Shown here piece by piece: positions 1 through 9,809 of a stretch of 64,000 nt of DNA. Numbering within the stretch: the stretch's first letter is position 1; each line of letters starts with the position of its first letter. A model generated the notes under the pieces. That model was not told the DNA's origin. It saw only the letters and a list, made by a program, of their open reading frames with translations, and made no database searches. The position numbers and the translations under genes were made by a program. Source of the DNA: Planococcus antarcticus DSM 14505 (GTDB lineage: Bacteria; Bacillota; Bacilli; Bacillales_A; Planococcaceae); the NCBI RefSeq assembly GCF_001687565.2, contig NZ_CP016534.2, forward strand, positions 1,492,501 to 1,556,500, given 5' to 3'.

Positions 1-1
1 A

Positions 2-847
2 GAAATTTCTTCAATGCCAGGCGTTTTTCATTTTTCAATGGATAAATTGGGCGAAGAACTAGATGAAGTCGTTGATCTTGGAATTCCTTCCGTCATTCTT
101 TTCGGTGTACCAAACGAAAAAGATGCAGTTGGCACGCAAGCCTATCACGACCACGGCATTACCCAGGAAGCGATTCGTTTTGCAAAAAAACGCCATCCTG
201 AATTAGTGGTTATTGCTGATACGTGCCTATGTCAATATACCGATCATGGCCATTGCGGCGTGATTGAGGACGGCGTCATCCTGAACGACGAATCACTTGA
301 TCTATTGGCACGCACTGCTGTTTCACAGGCAAAAGCTGGCGCTGACATTATCGCGCCATCAAATATGATGGATGGTTTCGTTGCTGCGATCCGCTACGGA
401 CTGGACCAGGCTGGATTTGAAAATACGCCGATCATGTCTTATGGCGTCAAGTATTCATCCGCTTATTATGGGCCTTTCCGCGAAGCAGCACACAGCACAC
501 CGCAATTTGGTGACCGTAAAACTTATCAAATGGATCCAGCAAACCGTATGGAAGCGTTGCGCGAAGCAACTTCTGATGTTCAAGAAGGCGCCGATTTCAT
601 GATTGTTAAACCGGCATTGTCTTATTTGGATATTATTCGTGAAGTTCGCGATAACTTTGATATTCCAATTGTTGCTTATAATGTGTCAGGCGAATATGCC
701 ATGGTCAAAGCAGCCGCAGCGAACGGCTGGATCGACGAAGAGAAAATCGTTTTGGAAACTTTATTGAGCATGAAGCGCGCTGGAGCGGATATCGTCATGA
801 CTTATCACGCAAAAGATGCAGCACGCTGGTTGGAGGGGGAAAAATGA
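2..847 (+). CDS. hemB: Delta-aminolevulinic acid dehydratase (porphobilinogen synthase), 5' end outside window
   Basis: HemB condenses two 5-aminolevulinate molecules into porphobilinogen in tetrapyrrole synthesis. The reading frame is open from the first complete codon, so the start lies upstream; about 281 residues are visible against roughly 324 in the B. subtilis enzyme. The zinc-site segment [14 protein letters not shown], the APSNMMDG motif and the two active-site lysine contexts (VKYSS and [10 protein letters not shown]) are all present. The stop overlaps the hemL start as ATGA, so the two are translationally coupled. It is the last-but-one gene of what is normally the hemAXCDBL operon. 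Confidence 0.97.
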   Translation, partial: EISSMPGVFHFSMDKLGEELDEVVDLGIPSVILFGVPNEKDAVGTQAYHDHGITQEAIRFAKKRHPELVVIADTCLCQYTDHGHCGVIEDGVILNDESLDLLARTAVSQAKAGADIIAPSNMMDGFVAAIRYGLDQAGFENTPIMSYGVKYSSAYYGPFREAAHSTPQFGDRKTYQMDPANRMEALREATSDVQEGADFMIVKPALSYLDIIREVRDNFDIPIVAYNVSGEYAMVKAAAANGWIDEEKIVLETLLSMKRAGADIVMTYHAKDAARWLEGEK

Positions 848-2130
848 CCTACGAAAAATCATTAACAGCATTTACTGAAGCAAAAACATTAATGCCGGGC
901 GGTGTCAACAGCCCAGTCCGCGCTTTTAAATCGGTCAATATGGAGCCGATTTTCATGCAATCTGGCAGCGGAGCGACGATCACAGACATTGACGGCAATA
1001 CATATATTGATTATGTCTTGTCGTGGGGACCACTGATTTTGGGCCATGCCCATCCGGAAGTGGTTAAAGCCATTCAGGAAACAGCAGCGCTTGGAACTTC
1101 ATTCGGCGCACCGACTGAACTTGAGAACATGATGGCCAAATTGGTCATGGAACGTGTTCCATCAATTGAAATGGTTCGTATGGTTTCATCCGGAACAGAA
1201 GCAACGATGAGTGCATTGCGCGTAGCGCGTGGCTATACGGGACGCGACAAGATCCTGAAATTCGCAGGCTGTTACCACGGTCATGGCGACAGTCTGCTGA
1301 TCAAAGCGGGTTCAGGCGTCGCGACTTTAGGATTACCAGATTCACCGGGTGTGCCAGAGTCGGTTGCTAAAAACACCATCACTGTCCCATTCAATGACCT
1401 CGAAAGCCTTCGTTTAGCTTTCCAAGAATTTGGAAACGAGTTGGCTGCAGTCATTGTAGAGCCTGTTGCTGGTAATATGGGTGTTGTGCCACCAAATGAA
1501 GGCTTCCTGATGGAGCTTCGCAATTTGACGCATGAAAACGGCACAGTTCTTATTTTTGATGAAGTCATGACCGGTTTCCGTGTCGGCTTTAATTGTGCGC
1601 AAGGCTATTTTGGTGTCACACCGGACATGACTTGCCTCGGCAAAGTGATCGGTGGGGGATTACCAGTTGGCGCATTCGGCGGTAAGCGTGAAATCATGCA
1701 GCAAGTAGCGCCAAGCGGTTCTATTTACCAGGCAGGTACGTTGTCTGGAAATCCACTTGCCATGCGTGCAGGCTTTGAAACTTTGTCTCGTTTGACAGAA
1801 GAAAGCTATGATGTGTTCGTTGAACGCGGCGATCAGCTTGAAAAAGGATTCCGTGAAGCCGCGACGAAATACAATATCCCGCATACCGTTAACCGCGCAG
1901 GATCGATGATTGGTTTCTTTTTTACAAACCAAGACGTCGTCGATTTCGAAACAGCGAAAACTTCGGATACAGATTTGTTCGCGGATTACTACCGCTTGAT
2001 GGCGGAAGAAGGCATCTACTTGCCGCCGTCCCAATTTGAAGGCATGTTCCTATCGACTGCCCATACGGAAGAGCATATTGCAAAAACCGTGCAAGCATTC
2101 CATACTGTGTTTGCTAAATTGGCACGTTAA
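844..2130 (+). CDS. hemL: Glutamate-1-semialdehyde 2,1-aminomutase
   Basis: HemL is a PLP enzyme that converts glutamate-1-semialdehyde into 5-aminolevulinate, the substrate of the preceding hemB product. The 428-residue length is normal. The N-terminal [11 protein letters not shown] motif, the [15 protein letters not shown] cofactor-phosphate region, the DEVMTGFR segment and the PLP lysine in CLGKVIGGG are visible. The start is fixed by the 4-nt ATGA overlap with hemB and the GGAGGGGG just upstream. A strong hairpin after the stop closes the heme operon. Confidence 0.98.
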   Translation: MTYEKSLTAFTEAKTLMPGGVNSPVRAFKSVNMEPIFMQSGSGATITDIDGNTYIDYVLSWGPLILGHAHPEVVKAIQETAALGTSFGAPTELENMMAKLVMERVPSIEMVRMVSSGTEATMSALRVARGYTGRDKILKFAGCYHGHGDSLLIKAGSGVATLGLPDSPGVPESVAKNTITVPFNDLESLRLAFQEFGNELAAVIVEPVAGNMGVVPPNEGFLMELRNLTHENGTVLIFDEVMTGFRVGFNCAQGYFGVTPDMTCLGKVIGGGLPVGAFGGKREIMQQVAPSGSIYQAGTLSGNPLAMRAGFETLSRLTEESYDVFVERGDQLEKGFREAATKYNIPHTVNRAGSMIGFFFTNQDVVDFETAKTSDTDLFADYYRLMAEEGIYLPPSQFEGMFLSTAHTEEHIAKTVQAFHTVFAKLAR

Positions 2131-2145
2131 TAAGAAGTATAACCG

Positions 2146-2183
2146 CTGAGGCGTCTGGATTTTCCAGGTGCCTCAGTTTTTTT
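2146..2183 (+). terminator. Rho-independent terminator after hemL
   Basis: A CTGAGGC..GCCTCAG stem with a short AT-rich loop is followed by eight T residues. It ends the hem operon. Confidence 0.9.
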
Positions 2184-2293
2184 GTTTTTTGAGACTTTGG
2201 CTGATTATAGAATCTATCCTACTGCCAACACACTTCGTTATTTCGTGTAACATAGAAAGAAATAACAACACTTGGAAAAAGGGGGGATGACTG

Positions 2294-3343
2294 GTGAGGC
2301 CATTTATAGTAACTGCGATTATTGCGACTGCAGCGGGAGCGGTTTTTGAAGCAATTGGCATGTTCCTGCCGTGGCTGCTCGGGCCGATGTTCGCCTTGCT
2401 GTTGGTCAATCAATTCACAAAACTGCCTCTTTACTGGCCAAAAATTCTGCGGACAGCAGGACTGGTGATGCTGGGTGTGCAGATAGGCTCATCATTTACC
2501 CGAGCTGCGGTTTTATTAATGGTGGTAGATTTGCCGTATATGGCGTTCATGACAGTTTCAGTCGTAGCGCTATCGATTGGACTTGGGCTGCTGTTTAAGC
2601 GCATGGTCAATGAAAGCCTAGCGACCAGCCTGATCGGTTCAATTCCCGGTGGCTTGGCGCAGATGGTGGTCATTGCCGAAGAGATTCCTTCTGCGAACAT
2701 CACTGTGGTTACGATGATGCAGACCATTCGAATTTTCATGGTCGTGACGATTGTGCCGTTCTTGACGATTTTCCTGAACGGCAGAGGTGTAGGAGAGCTG
2801 GAACAACGGATTTTTTCATTTTCACCAATGCTATTCCTGCTGGCGTTTATTATCGGATTGGCGCTTTACGCCGGAATGAAACGAATAGGCTTTCCGGCCG
2901 CTGAACTGCTAGCGCCAATTTTGGCGATGGCCGTTCTCCAAACTGTGTCAGGCGATGTCCTGATTGATATGCCATACTGGCTCATTGCCATCGCGCAAGT
3001 CTTTATCGGCGCGAACCTCGGCTTGCAGATGGAAGGGATTGGCGATAAGCTGACGTTCCGACTCGGTGCTGCGATTGTTCTGAACAATGTGCTGCTGATC
3101 AGCTTTACCGTGCTGATTGCGTTTATACTCGCAAAATGGCTGCCTGAATACATATTCCTCGACTTCTTCTTGAGCGCAGCGCCCGGTGGCATTGCGGAAA
3201 TGGCGATCACAGCGCTGGCAGTTGGAGGCGACGTGGCACTTATTACCGGCTTCCAGCTGTTCCGGCTTTTTTTCATTCTGCTGGTAGCATCGCCGATTGT
3301 AGCGTTCGTTGTAAAAAAACTTGACGCTAAAACCGAATATTGA
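2294..3343 (+). CDS. AbrB-family (duplicated) integral membrane protein
   Basis: This is a 349-residue, highly hydrophobic protein with about ten predicted membrane segments arranged as two similar halves, as in the family annotated 'AbrB duplication' or 'putative ammonia monooxygenase regulator'. The repeated SLIGSIPGGLAQM and LSAAPGGIAEMAI motifs mark the two halves and strongly support the family. The biochemical function of the family is unknown, and the name should not be read as ammonia oxidation or as the DNA-binding AbrB. The start is GTG, preceded by a GGGGGG Shine-Dalgarno-like run about 7 nt upstream; an earlier ATG is out of frame. It stands alone between the hem terminator and the valS leader. 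Confidence 0.85.
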   Translation: MRPFIVTAIIATAAGAVFEAIGMFLPWLLGPMFALLLVNQFTKLPLYWPKILRTAGLVMLGVQIGSSFTRAAVLLMVVDLPYMAFMTVSVVALSIGLGLLFKRMVNESLATSLIGSIPGGLAQMVVIAEEIPSANITVVTMMQTIRIFMVVTIVPFLTIFLNGRGVGELEQRIFSFSPMLFLLAFIIGLALYAGMKRIGFPAAELLAPILAMAVLQTVSGDVLIDMPYWLIAIAQVFIGANLGLQMEGIGDKLTFRLGAAIVLNNVLLISFTVLIAFILAKWLPEYIFLDFFLSAAPGGIAEMAITALAVGGDVALITGFQLFRLFFILLVASPIVAFVVKKLDAKTEY

Positions 3344-3350
3344 GTACAAT
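3321..3350 (+). promoter_or_regulatory. SigA-type promoter for the valS leader
   Basis: TTGACG and TACAAT are separated by 18 nt. The promoter overlaps the end of the upstream membrane-protein gene and lies just before the T-box leader. Confidence 0.7.
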
Positions 3351-3356
3351 GGGAGT

Positions 3357-3606
3357 AATTAGATATTCATGCGTTGAAGAGGATAGTAGATTGTGCGTAC
3401 ATTTCAGAGAGAAGACCAAGTGGTGAGAGGTTTTCATGAGCGTATAATTGAATGTCACCTCGGAGCAGTTGCCGTGAAACGAGTAGCGGGAACCGGACTG
3501 AACATCCGTTATGAAACTTGAGAGCCAGGTGTGCAAGTGGACCTGTGTATAAAGGTGGTACCGCGAAAAACTCCTTCGTCCTTTACAGACGATGGGAGTT
3601 TTTTGC
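3357..3606 (+). ncRNA. T-box leader (tRNA-Val responsive) of valS
   Basis: The conserved T-box sequence AAAGGTGGTACCGCG lies at 3551-3565. It is followed by a hairpin (ACTCC..GGGAGT) and a T run ending at about 3606, the terminator of the switch. Upstream are stem I elements including AGAGAGAAGACC and GGTGAGAGG. A GTC at 3454-3456 inside GAATGTCACC is a candidate valine specifier codon, but this assignment was made by eye. Uncharged tRNA-Val should stabilise the antiterminator and allow valS transcription. Confidence 0.92.
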
Positions 3607-3636
3607 GTTCTGCCAGAAATTAAAGGAGGAATTCCA

Positions 3637-6270
3637 ATGACTGAACAAATGTCGACTAAGTACGATCCGCAATCGATTGAAAAAGGGCGTTACGATTGGT
3701 GGGTCGACAACAAATTCTTTGAAGCCAAACCAGAAAGCGGTAAAACACCTTATACTATTGTGATTCCCCCGCCAAACGTTACCGGCAAGCTTCATTTGGG
3801 GCATGCATGGGACACAACATTGCAAGACATTTTAACACGCATGAAACGCATGCAAGGCTTTGACGCGCTATGGCTTCCTGGAATGGACCACGCCGGCATC
3901 GCGACGCAAGCGAAAGTAGAAGGTAAACTGAAAGAAGAAGGGCGTTCACGATATGATTTGGGACGTGAGGCATTTCTTGAAGAATCATGGAAGTGGAAAG
4001 ACCAATACGCGGGTCATATCCGTGAGCAATGGGGGAAGCTGGGCCTTGGGCTAGATTATTCCCGTGAGCGTTTTACATTGGATGACGGTTTGTCAAAAGC
4101 GGTGCGTGAAGTGTTTGTGAAACTGTATGAGAAAAAGCTGATTTACCGCGGCAAATACATTATCAACTGGGATCCGAATACCCAAACAGCTATTTCTGAT
4201 ATTGAAGTTATTTACAAAGACGTACAAGGTGCGTTTTACCATATGCGTTACCCGCTTGCGGATGGTAGTGGCCACATCGAAATCGCGACAACGCGTCCCG
4301 AAACAATGCTTGGCGATACAGCAGTAGCGGTTCACCCGAAAGACGAGCGTTACCAGCATTTGATCGGTAAAAAAGTTATTTTGCCAATTATTGGCCGTGA
4401 AATGGAAATTGTGGCAGACGATTACGTAGACATGGAGTTTGGAAGCGGCGCGGTGAAAATTACGCCTGCCCACGACCCGAATGACTTTGAAATTGGCAAT
4501 CGCCATAACTTAGAACGCGTACTGATTATGCATGAAAACGGTTCGATGAACGAAAACGCTGGCAAATACGAAGGACTTGATCGTTTTGAATGCCGCAAGC
4601 AAATCGTCAAAGACCTGCAGGACATGGATGTTTTGTTTAAAATCGAAGAGCATTTACATTCAGTAGGCCACTCAGAGCGGAGCGGGGCAGTGGTTGAGCC
4701 TTATCTATCCACACAATGGTTTGTTGATATGAAGCCACTTGCTGCAGCATCTGTAGAAGCACAAAAAAACGACGCGGGTGTTAATTTTGTACCGGATCGC
4801 TTCGAGAAAACTTATTTGCACTGGATGGAAAACATCCGCGACTGGTGTATTTCTCGCCAGCTTTGGTGGGGGCATCAAATTCCAGCTTGGTACCACAACG
4901 AAACAAATGAAATCTATGTAGGTCACGAAGCACCAGCTGACGCTGAAAACTGGACGCAAGACGAAGACGTATTAGATACGTGGTTCTCATCTGCCTTATG
5001 GCCGTTCTCGACACTTGGCTGGCCAGAAGAAAACGATGATTTAAGCCGCTATTACCCGACTGACGTGTTGGTTACAGGCTACGACATCATTAATTTCTGG
5101 GTTTCACGAATGATTTTCCAGGCACTCGAATTCACGGGTGAAAAACCGTTCAAAGACGTCTTGATCCACGGACTTGTACGCGATGCAGAAGGTCGCAAAA
5201 TGTCCAAATCACTCGGCAACGGCGTCGATCCAATGGATGTCATTTCTGAATACGGAGCAGATTCACTGCGCTACTTCCTAGCAACGGCATCGTCTCCAGG
5301 GCAAGATCTTCGCTACGCAAACGACAAAGTCGAGTCGGTTTGGAACTTTGCTAACAAAATTTGGAATGCTTCCCGTTTCGCATTGATGAATATGGAAGGC
5401 ATGACATATGACCAAATCGATTTAACTGGCAAGAAATCTGTTGCCGATTCATGGATCTTGACTCGTTTGAATGAAACCATCGAACAGGTAACGGAAATGG
5501 CAGAACGCTATGAATTTGGTGAAGTGGGACGCTCGCTTTATAACTTTATCTGGGATGATTTCTGTGACTGGTATATCGAAATGTCGAAACTCCCACTATA
5601 TGGCGAAGATGAAGACGCGAAGAAAATGACGCGTTCGGTTCTTGCGTATGTACTCGACAACACGATGCGCCTGTTGCATCCATTAATGCCGTTTATCACA
5701 GAAGAAATTTGGCAAAACTTGCCGCATCAAGGCGAATCTATTACCATTGCGGCGTGGCCGACAGTAGACGAATCTTTGACGGACCAAAGCCAGTCTTCGA
5801 GCATGAAACTGCTGATGGACGTTATCCGTTCTGTACGAACGATTCGTTCAGAAGTGCAGTCTCCAATGAGCAAGAAAGTGCCATTAACTATTTCAGCAAA
5901 AGACGCCAATACTCACGCGGTGTTAGATGCAAACGCAGCGTATATCGAACGTTTCTGTAACCCGGAAACCTTGACGATTGGCCAAAACGTCGAAGCTCCA
6001 GAAAAGTCGATGTCCGCGGTTATCTCGGGTGCAGAGCTGTTCATGCCGCTTGAAGGCTTGATCGATATCGGTGCAGAGCTTGCACGCCTGAACAAAGAAC
6101 TAGAAAAATGGGCAAAAGAAGTCAAGCTCGTCAGCGGCAAATTGTCGAATGAGCGTTTTGTGTCAAAAGCACCGGAAGCTGTTGTTGCAGAAGAACGTGC
6201 GAAACAAGCCGATTACGTAGAAAAACACGCAACGGTTGAAAAACGTATTGAAGAATTGCAGAATCTGTAA
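3637..6270 (+). CDS. valS: Valyl-tRNA synthetase
   Basis: ValS charges tRNA-Val and edits mischarged threonine. The chosen ATG follows AAAGGAGG and gives 877 residues, close to the 880 of B. subtilis; an in-frame upstream ATG would translate part of the T-box terminator. The class I signatures are visible: [14 protein letters not shown] near residue 47 and KMSKS near residue 523. The editing domain carries the [15 protein letters not shown] motif. The C-terminal approximately 70 residues form the tRNA-binding coiled coil seen in ValS. Expression is controlled by the T-box leader directly upstream, and a long hairpin follows the stop. Confidence 0.99.
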   Translation: MTEQMSTKYDPQSIEKGRYDWWVDNKFFEAKPESGKTPYTIVIPPPNVTGKLHLGHAWDTTLQDILTRMKRMQGFDALWLPGMDHAGIATQAKVEGKLKEEGRSRYDLGREAFLEESWKWKDQYAGHIREQWGKLGLGLDYSRERFTLDDGLSKAVREVFVKLYEKKLIYRGKYIINWDPNTQTAISDIEVIYKDVQGAFYHMRYPLADGSGHIEIATTRPETMLGDTAVAVHPKDERYQHLIGKKVILPIIGREMEIVADDYVDMEFGSGAVKITPAHDPNDFEIGNRHNLERVLIMHENGSMNENAGKYEGLDRFECRKQIVKDLQDMDVLFKIEEHLHSVGHSERSGAVVEPYLSTQWFVDMKPLAAASVEAQKNDAGVNFVPDRFEKTYLHWMENIRDWCISRQLWWGHQIPAWYHNETNEIYVGHEAPADAENWTQDEDVLDTWFSSALWPFSTLGWPEENDDLSRYYPTDVLVTGYDIINFWVSRMIFQALEFTGEKPFKDVLIHGLVRDAEGRKMSKSLGNGVDPMDVISEYGADSLRYFLATASSPGQDLRYANDKVESVWNFANKIWNASRFALMNMEGMTYDQIDLTGKKSVADSWILTRLNETIEQVTEMAERYEFGEVGRSLYNFIWDDFCDWYIEMSKLPLYGEDEDAKKMTRSVLAYVLDNTMRLLHPLMPFITEEIWQNLPHQGESITIAAWPTVDESLTDQSQSSSMKLLMDVIRSVRTIRSEVQSPMSKKVPLTISAKDANTHAVLDANAAYIERFCNPETLTIGQNVEAPEKSMSAVISGAELFMPLEGLIDIGAELARLNKELEKWAKEVKLVSGKLSNERFVSKAPEAVVAEERAKQADYVEKHATVEKRIEELQNL

Positions 6271-6277
6271 GATGAAA

Positions 6278-6331
6278 AAAAGAGTTGTCTAAAGAAGTCT
6301 TAATTCCTGACTTCTAAGGACAACTCTTTTT
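6278..6331 (+). terminator. Terminator after valS
   Basis: A long interrupted inverted repeat (AAAGAGTTGTC..GACAACTCTTT, with inner AGAAGTC..GACTTCT) is followed by T residues. It may work in both directions. Confidence 0.85.
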
Positions 6332-6429
6332 CTGTATAGAAAATTTGGTTAGATAAGGTGAAGAAAAACAGATTAGATCAGTTGAAGTAAAGAATTAGCA
6401 TTTTTGGACTGTTTAAGAGGAGCAAGTCT

Positions 6430-6535
6430 GAAGAAATTGTGCCAAGCCTCCTCAGTCGCTGCGCTCCCTGCGGGGTCTCGACTGGCTCGCTATTCCGCGA
6501 AAGTCGCCGCCTTCCGCTCTTTCTTCTAAGGATTT
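6430..6535 (-). repeat. Dispersed intergenic repeat, family 1, minus orientation
   Basis: Read on the minus strand this contains the family hallmarks in order: AGAAAGAGCGGAAGGCGGCGACT, here split by the strand change, then GAGACCCCGCAGGG, GAGGAGGCT and TTTCTTCAG. Equivalent copies lie near 25372, 38177, 44020 and 63966. With the neighbouring family 2 copy it fills most of the valS to ATP-grasp gap; the remaining sequence to 6841 shows no gene. Confidence 0.7.
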
Positions 6536-6577
6536 GTCAGCTACTAAAAAAATTCTGTAGTGCTGGTTAAACACTAG

Positions 6578-6705
6578 GATACGGAGCAAACCAATAGAGA
6601 ATTCCGCGGGAGCAGCACAGCGACAAAGTAAGAAATCTACTCGAGTAGTAAGTCCGAGTTCGTTTGGCGCAAGCTCTCAGCAGCTGATTTGCGGAACATT
6701 AACTG
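6578..6705 (+). repeat. Dispersed palindromic repeat, family 2, degenerate copy
   Basis: The left arm is GGAGCAAACCAAT and the right arm is GCTGATTTGCGGAACAT, with TTCCGCGGGAGCAG and TTGGCGCAAGC between them. This is the same architecture as the better preserved copy near 37866, but the arms have drifted. Confidence 0.55.
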
Positions 6706-6841
6706 GCCGGAATCATTCGTTCAACTTATATAGTTCGACTTATATGGCTTCTTATAATCACAAGTAAATTACATCGTGAGGTGCCGTTACATTTCTATCG
6801 TATCCAAATTTCTTCTTGAAGAAAGAATAGAAAGCTTACTG

Positions 6842-7639
6842 TCACTTCGGCCGATCTTCTCGTCGAAAAGGTGCATGTTTTTCTAGTTTCCGCATATGTT
6901 CCGCTAACAATTTTGCGATATTTTCCTGGTGTGTTTCGTAAAACGACCGGGCACCGACAGGATCTTCGATTTCGTTGAAAAGGTGGCGTCCGTCTTCTAA
7001 TAGTAAGAAGTCGATGCCGATATAGTCGCTAGTTAAGGCGCGGGCAATCCGTATAATATCCTTTTCCTGGGCGGCAGTGGGGATGAGTTTTTCAATATTC
7101 CCGCCTAGAGAATAGTTTGCTTTAAAAGAGTCGCTAGAGCTGCGTTTGACAGCACCAACGACTTCTGTGCCAATCACATAAGCGCGAACGTCCGCTTGGT
7201 GCTGAACGACTGGTTGAAAAATCAGTGGGGAAGAGGTATCTGGAATTTCTTCAGCGGCATCCACAAGCCAGACTTCAGATCCACCGTGGCCGTTCGTAGT
7301 TTTGACAATGCACGGAAATTCCGTTGCTTCCCGGTAGGTCGGGAGGGTCGGAACGTCCAGCAGCAAAAACAATTGATAGCTTTGCCATTTGTCATTAGCA
7401 ATGCGGTTAACTTCGGCACGATTCACTAGGCGAATGCCGTGGTCTTCCAAATGGCGGGCAACTTCGGGGCGTCGTGCACGGAACAGAACGGTGTCACCGG
7501 CCAGTTTATCCACAAGCAACCCGAGTCCGCCTTCACTCCAGTCATCCCACTCGATCAGCTCGAAATCTCCAAAATGTTGCAGTTCTCCTATAAATCCAAG
7601 ATTGCGCCTTGCGTCAACTGTTTCATAGAGAAGTTTCAT
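6842..7639 (-). CDS. ATP-grasp ligase-like protein A
   Basis: A 265-residue protein with an ATP-grasp fold. The core FPCIVKTTNGHGGSEVWLV looks like the lysine strand and glycine-rich loop that bind ATP. The later VRAYVIGTEVVGAVKR and IGIDFLLLEDGRHLFNEIEDPVGARSF segments correspond to the Mg-binding acidic strand of RimK-type enzymes. The N-terminal pre-ATP-grasp domain is short. The gene overlaps the next ATP-grasp gene by 4 nt, so the two are probably co-translated. They lie opposite to the flanking backbone genes. Substrate unknown: peptide-bond-forming, amino-acid ligase or poly-glutamylation roles are possible by family membership only. Confidence 0.75.
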   Translation of the reverse strand: MKLLYETVDARRNLGFIGELQHFGDFELIEWDDWSEGGLGLLVDKLAGDTVLFRARRPEVARHLEDHGIRLVNRAEVNRIANDKWQSYQLFLLLDVPTLPTYREATEFPCIVKTTNGHGGSEVWLVDAAEEIPDTSSPLIFQPVVQHQADVRAYVIGTEVVGAVKRSSSDSFKANYSLGGNIEKLIPTAAQEKDIIRIARALTSDYIGIDFLLLEDGRHLFNEIEDPVGARSFYETHQENIAKLLAEHMRKLEKHAPFRREDRPK

Positions 7640-8499
7640 CGTAAGTCCTCCAATATATAAGCAATCATAGCGTCAGCCACATTGATGCCAGTAACGTTTA
7701 AAATATTGCGGATATGAGCCGCAGCATTTACTTCGCAAACAAGCGGCTCATCGTTTTCACCGAACAGCAAATCGACTCCTGCAAACGTGGCATCCACAGC
7801 ATGAGCCGCAGCCAATGCCATTTCTTTTTGAGCGAGGGTCAGTTTTATAGGAGAAGCTACGCCGCCATTGGTGATGTTGGCACGGAAATCGGTTTCGGAA
7901 TAACGGTACATGGCAGCAACAATCTGGCCACCCACAATATTAACGCGAATGTCACGGCCGCGGCTTGAAGCGATAAATTCCTGGAACACAAAATCGATGC
8001 CCCTCAGGCTGTCGACTTTTTCGTAGAACTGCTCTTCGGTTTCGATCAAATAAACTTTCATACCGAAGGAACCGTGGCCTTCTTTGATGATCATCGGCAG
8101 CTCCAATCGCTCGATGACTTTTTCAAAATAGCCGGAATCTAAAATAGAAAAATTCGGATAGACTTTTGGCGCGACAATGGTCCTTGGCATCGGCAAGCCT
8201 TGTGCGGCGAGTTGGACATATTGTGTGGCTTTGTTGTCGCATAAATCGATGACAGTAGGATCGTTATAAACCGGCACACCACGACTTTTCAAAAAATATC
8301 CAAGTAAGATATCTTTATCCAATAATATTGCGAAATCGGGTATACTTAAATTGACTGATAAATCCATCATTGTTTCGTAATTTTTCAAGATCTTTACGGC
8401 AATGCCAGCTCTTTCTGCCGCTTCGGCGACAAGCCTGGCTTGGTCTGCAAACTTATCGGAAACTAAGCTTCCGTTGTAAATAACCCAACAACTCGTCAT
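7636..8499 (-). CDS. RimK-type ATP-grasp ligase B
   Basis: A 287-residue RimK-family protein. Visible are the ATP-binding MIIKEGHGSFGMKVYLI segment, the FVFQEFIASSRGRDIRVNIVGG strand and the C-terminal GVDLLFGENDEPLVCEVNAAAHIRNI motif whose acidic residues and Asn bind Mg-ATP. Known members add amino acids to protein C-termini or make small peptides. The chosen ATG has AAGGTGG 7 nt upstream; a GTG two codons earlier is possible. It is the first gene of a two-gene minus-strand operon that interrupts the valS-folC adjacency found in B. subtilis. Substrate cannot be read from sequence. Confidence 0.8.
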   Translation of the reverse strand: MTSCWVIYNGSLVSDKFADQARLVAEAAERAGIAVKILKNYETMMDLSVNLSIPDFAILLDKDILLGYFLKSRGVPVYNDPTVIDLCDNKATQYVQLAAQGLPMPRTIVAPKVYPNFSILDSGYFEKVIERLELPMIIKEGHGSFGMKVYLIETEEQFYEKVDSLRGIDFVFQEFIASSRGRDIRVNIVGGQIVAAMYRYSETDFRANITNGGVASPIKLTLAQKEMALAAAHAVDATFAGVDLLFGENDEPLVCEVNAAAHIRNILNVTGINVADAMIAYILEDLR

Positions 8500-8571
8500 G
8501 TCCACTCCACCTTCGTGCTATAATCATACTCAGAAAAGTGTATCACGTTTACTGCGGAAAAGAGGCTTCAT

Positions 8572-9759
8572 ATGATAATCGGACTTGAACAATATAAAAC
8601 GAAATGGAATATACATACAGATTCAGCTATCCATCCTGGCCTAGGAGCCATCAAAGCGGCACTAGAAGAGCTTGGAAACCCGCACCACGTCGGTAAGTTT
8701 ATTCATCTGGCAGGAACCAATGGCAAAGGCTCTACGGCTGCTTTTTTATCAGCCATCCTTCAGGCGCATGAGCACAGTGTCGGCAATTTCTACTCACCTT
8801 GCATAGAGGATCTCCATGACCAAATCCAGATCGATGGAAAACCAATTAGTCCGGATGAGCTCGCGTCGGCCATGCAACAATTGAGCTTAGTGAAAACGCC
8901 ATTAACCGATTTCGAACTATTAACTGCAGCTGCATTTGTCATTTTTCAAAAACGAGCACCCGATTTTGCCATTATTGAAGCGGGAATGGGTGGAGCGCTT
9001 GATAGCACCAATGTCATCGATCCCAAAATTGCCATCATCCCTTCCATCTCCATTGATCATACCCATTTCCTCGGAGATACAATAGACAAAATCACGCACC
9101 ATAAAGCGGGAATCATTAAGAAATGGAAGCCGGTCATCGTTGGGGAACTTCCGCAAGAGGCAATGGACATTGTCCAGGAAACGGCAGACCGGCTTCACGC
9201 TGAAGTGATCCAGCTAAACTATCTTACAGATGCACCTTTGAAATTAAAGGGAGCCCATCAGCAAAAGAATGCCAGCTTGGCGCTTGAAGCTGCCAAAGAA
9301 CTACTCGGACTGGAGTTTAACGAAGAAAAAGCCCGGCATGGACTGTCAGCCGCTACACTAGCATACCGTTTTGAAAGAGTCTTGCCGGGTGTCATCTTTG
9401 ACGGTGCCCATAACAAAGCAAGCGTTGATGCACTAGTTGCAACCATAAAGGCAACATTTCCAGGACGCCCAATCCATATTGTCATGGGAATCTTTAGAGA
9501 TAAGGACTATGCGTACATCCTGCGTCAACTGGAAACAGTTAGTGATCATTTCACGTTTATCGACTTTGACAATGAACGCGCATTGCCAGCTCGAAAATTA
9601 TTTGACGAAAGCAGGAGCGAAAGAAAGACAATTACAAATTTGTGTGATATATTACCTGTATATGGTGGGAAAGAAGAGACTATAGTCATGGGTTCGCTTT
9701 ATCTATTGGCAGTCCTGCGAAACTCTGGACGTTCTTTTTTTCAACATTATCAATCCTAA
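8572..9759 (+). CDS. folC: Folylpolyglutamate synthase / dihydrofolate synthase
   Basis: FolC adds glutamates to folates and may also make dihydrofolate from dihydropteroate. The Mur-ligase-type P-loop AGTNGKGSTAAFL lies near residue 47. EAGMGGALDSTNVI, the SIDHTHFLGDT segment and the C-terminal IFDGAHNKAS motif are all present. At 395 residues it is somewhat shorter than the roughly 430 typical of Bacillus, mainly in the C-terminal domain. The ATG is preceded by AAGAGG at a suitable distance. It keeps its place downstream of valS apart from the inserted ATP-grasp pair. Confidence 0.95.
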   Translation: MIIGLEQYKTKWNIHTDSAIHPGLGAIKAALEELGNPHHVGKFIHLAGTNGKGSTAAFLSAILQAHEHSVGNFYSPCIEDLHDQIQIDGKPISPDELASAMQQLSLVKTPLTDFELLTAAAFVIFQKRAPDFAIIEAGMGGALDSTNVIDPKIAIIPSISIDHTHFLGDTIDKITHHKAGIIKKWKPVIVGELPQEAMDIVQETADRLHAEVIQLNYLTDAPLKLKGAHQQKNASLALEAAKELLGLEFNEEKARHGLSAATLAYRFERVLPGVIFDGAHNKASVDALVATIKATFPGRPIHIVMGIFRDKDYAYILRQLETVSDHFTFIDFDNERALPARKLFDESRSERKTITNLCDILPVYGGKEETIVMGSLYLLAVLRNSGRSFFQHYQS

Positions 9760-9809
9760 ATAGTGATGTCCTTGCAATGGAATTAGTTTGTTTAGAAAGG
9801 GAAGATGTT

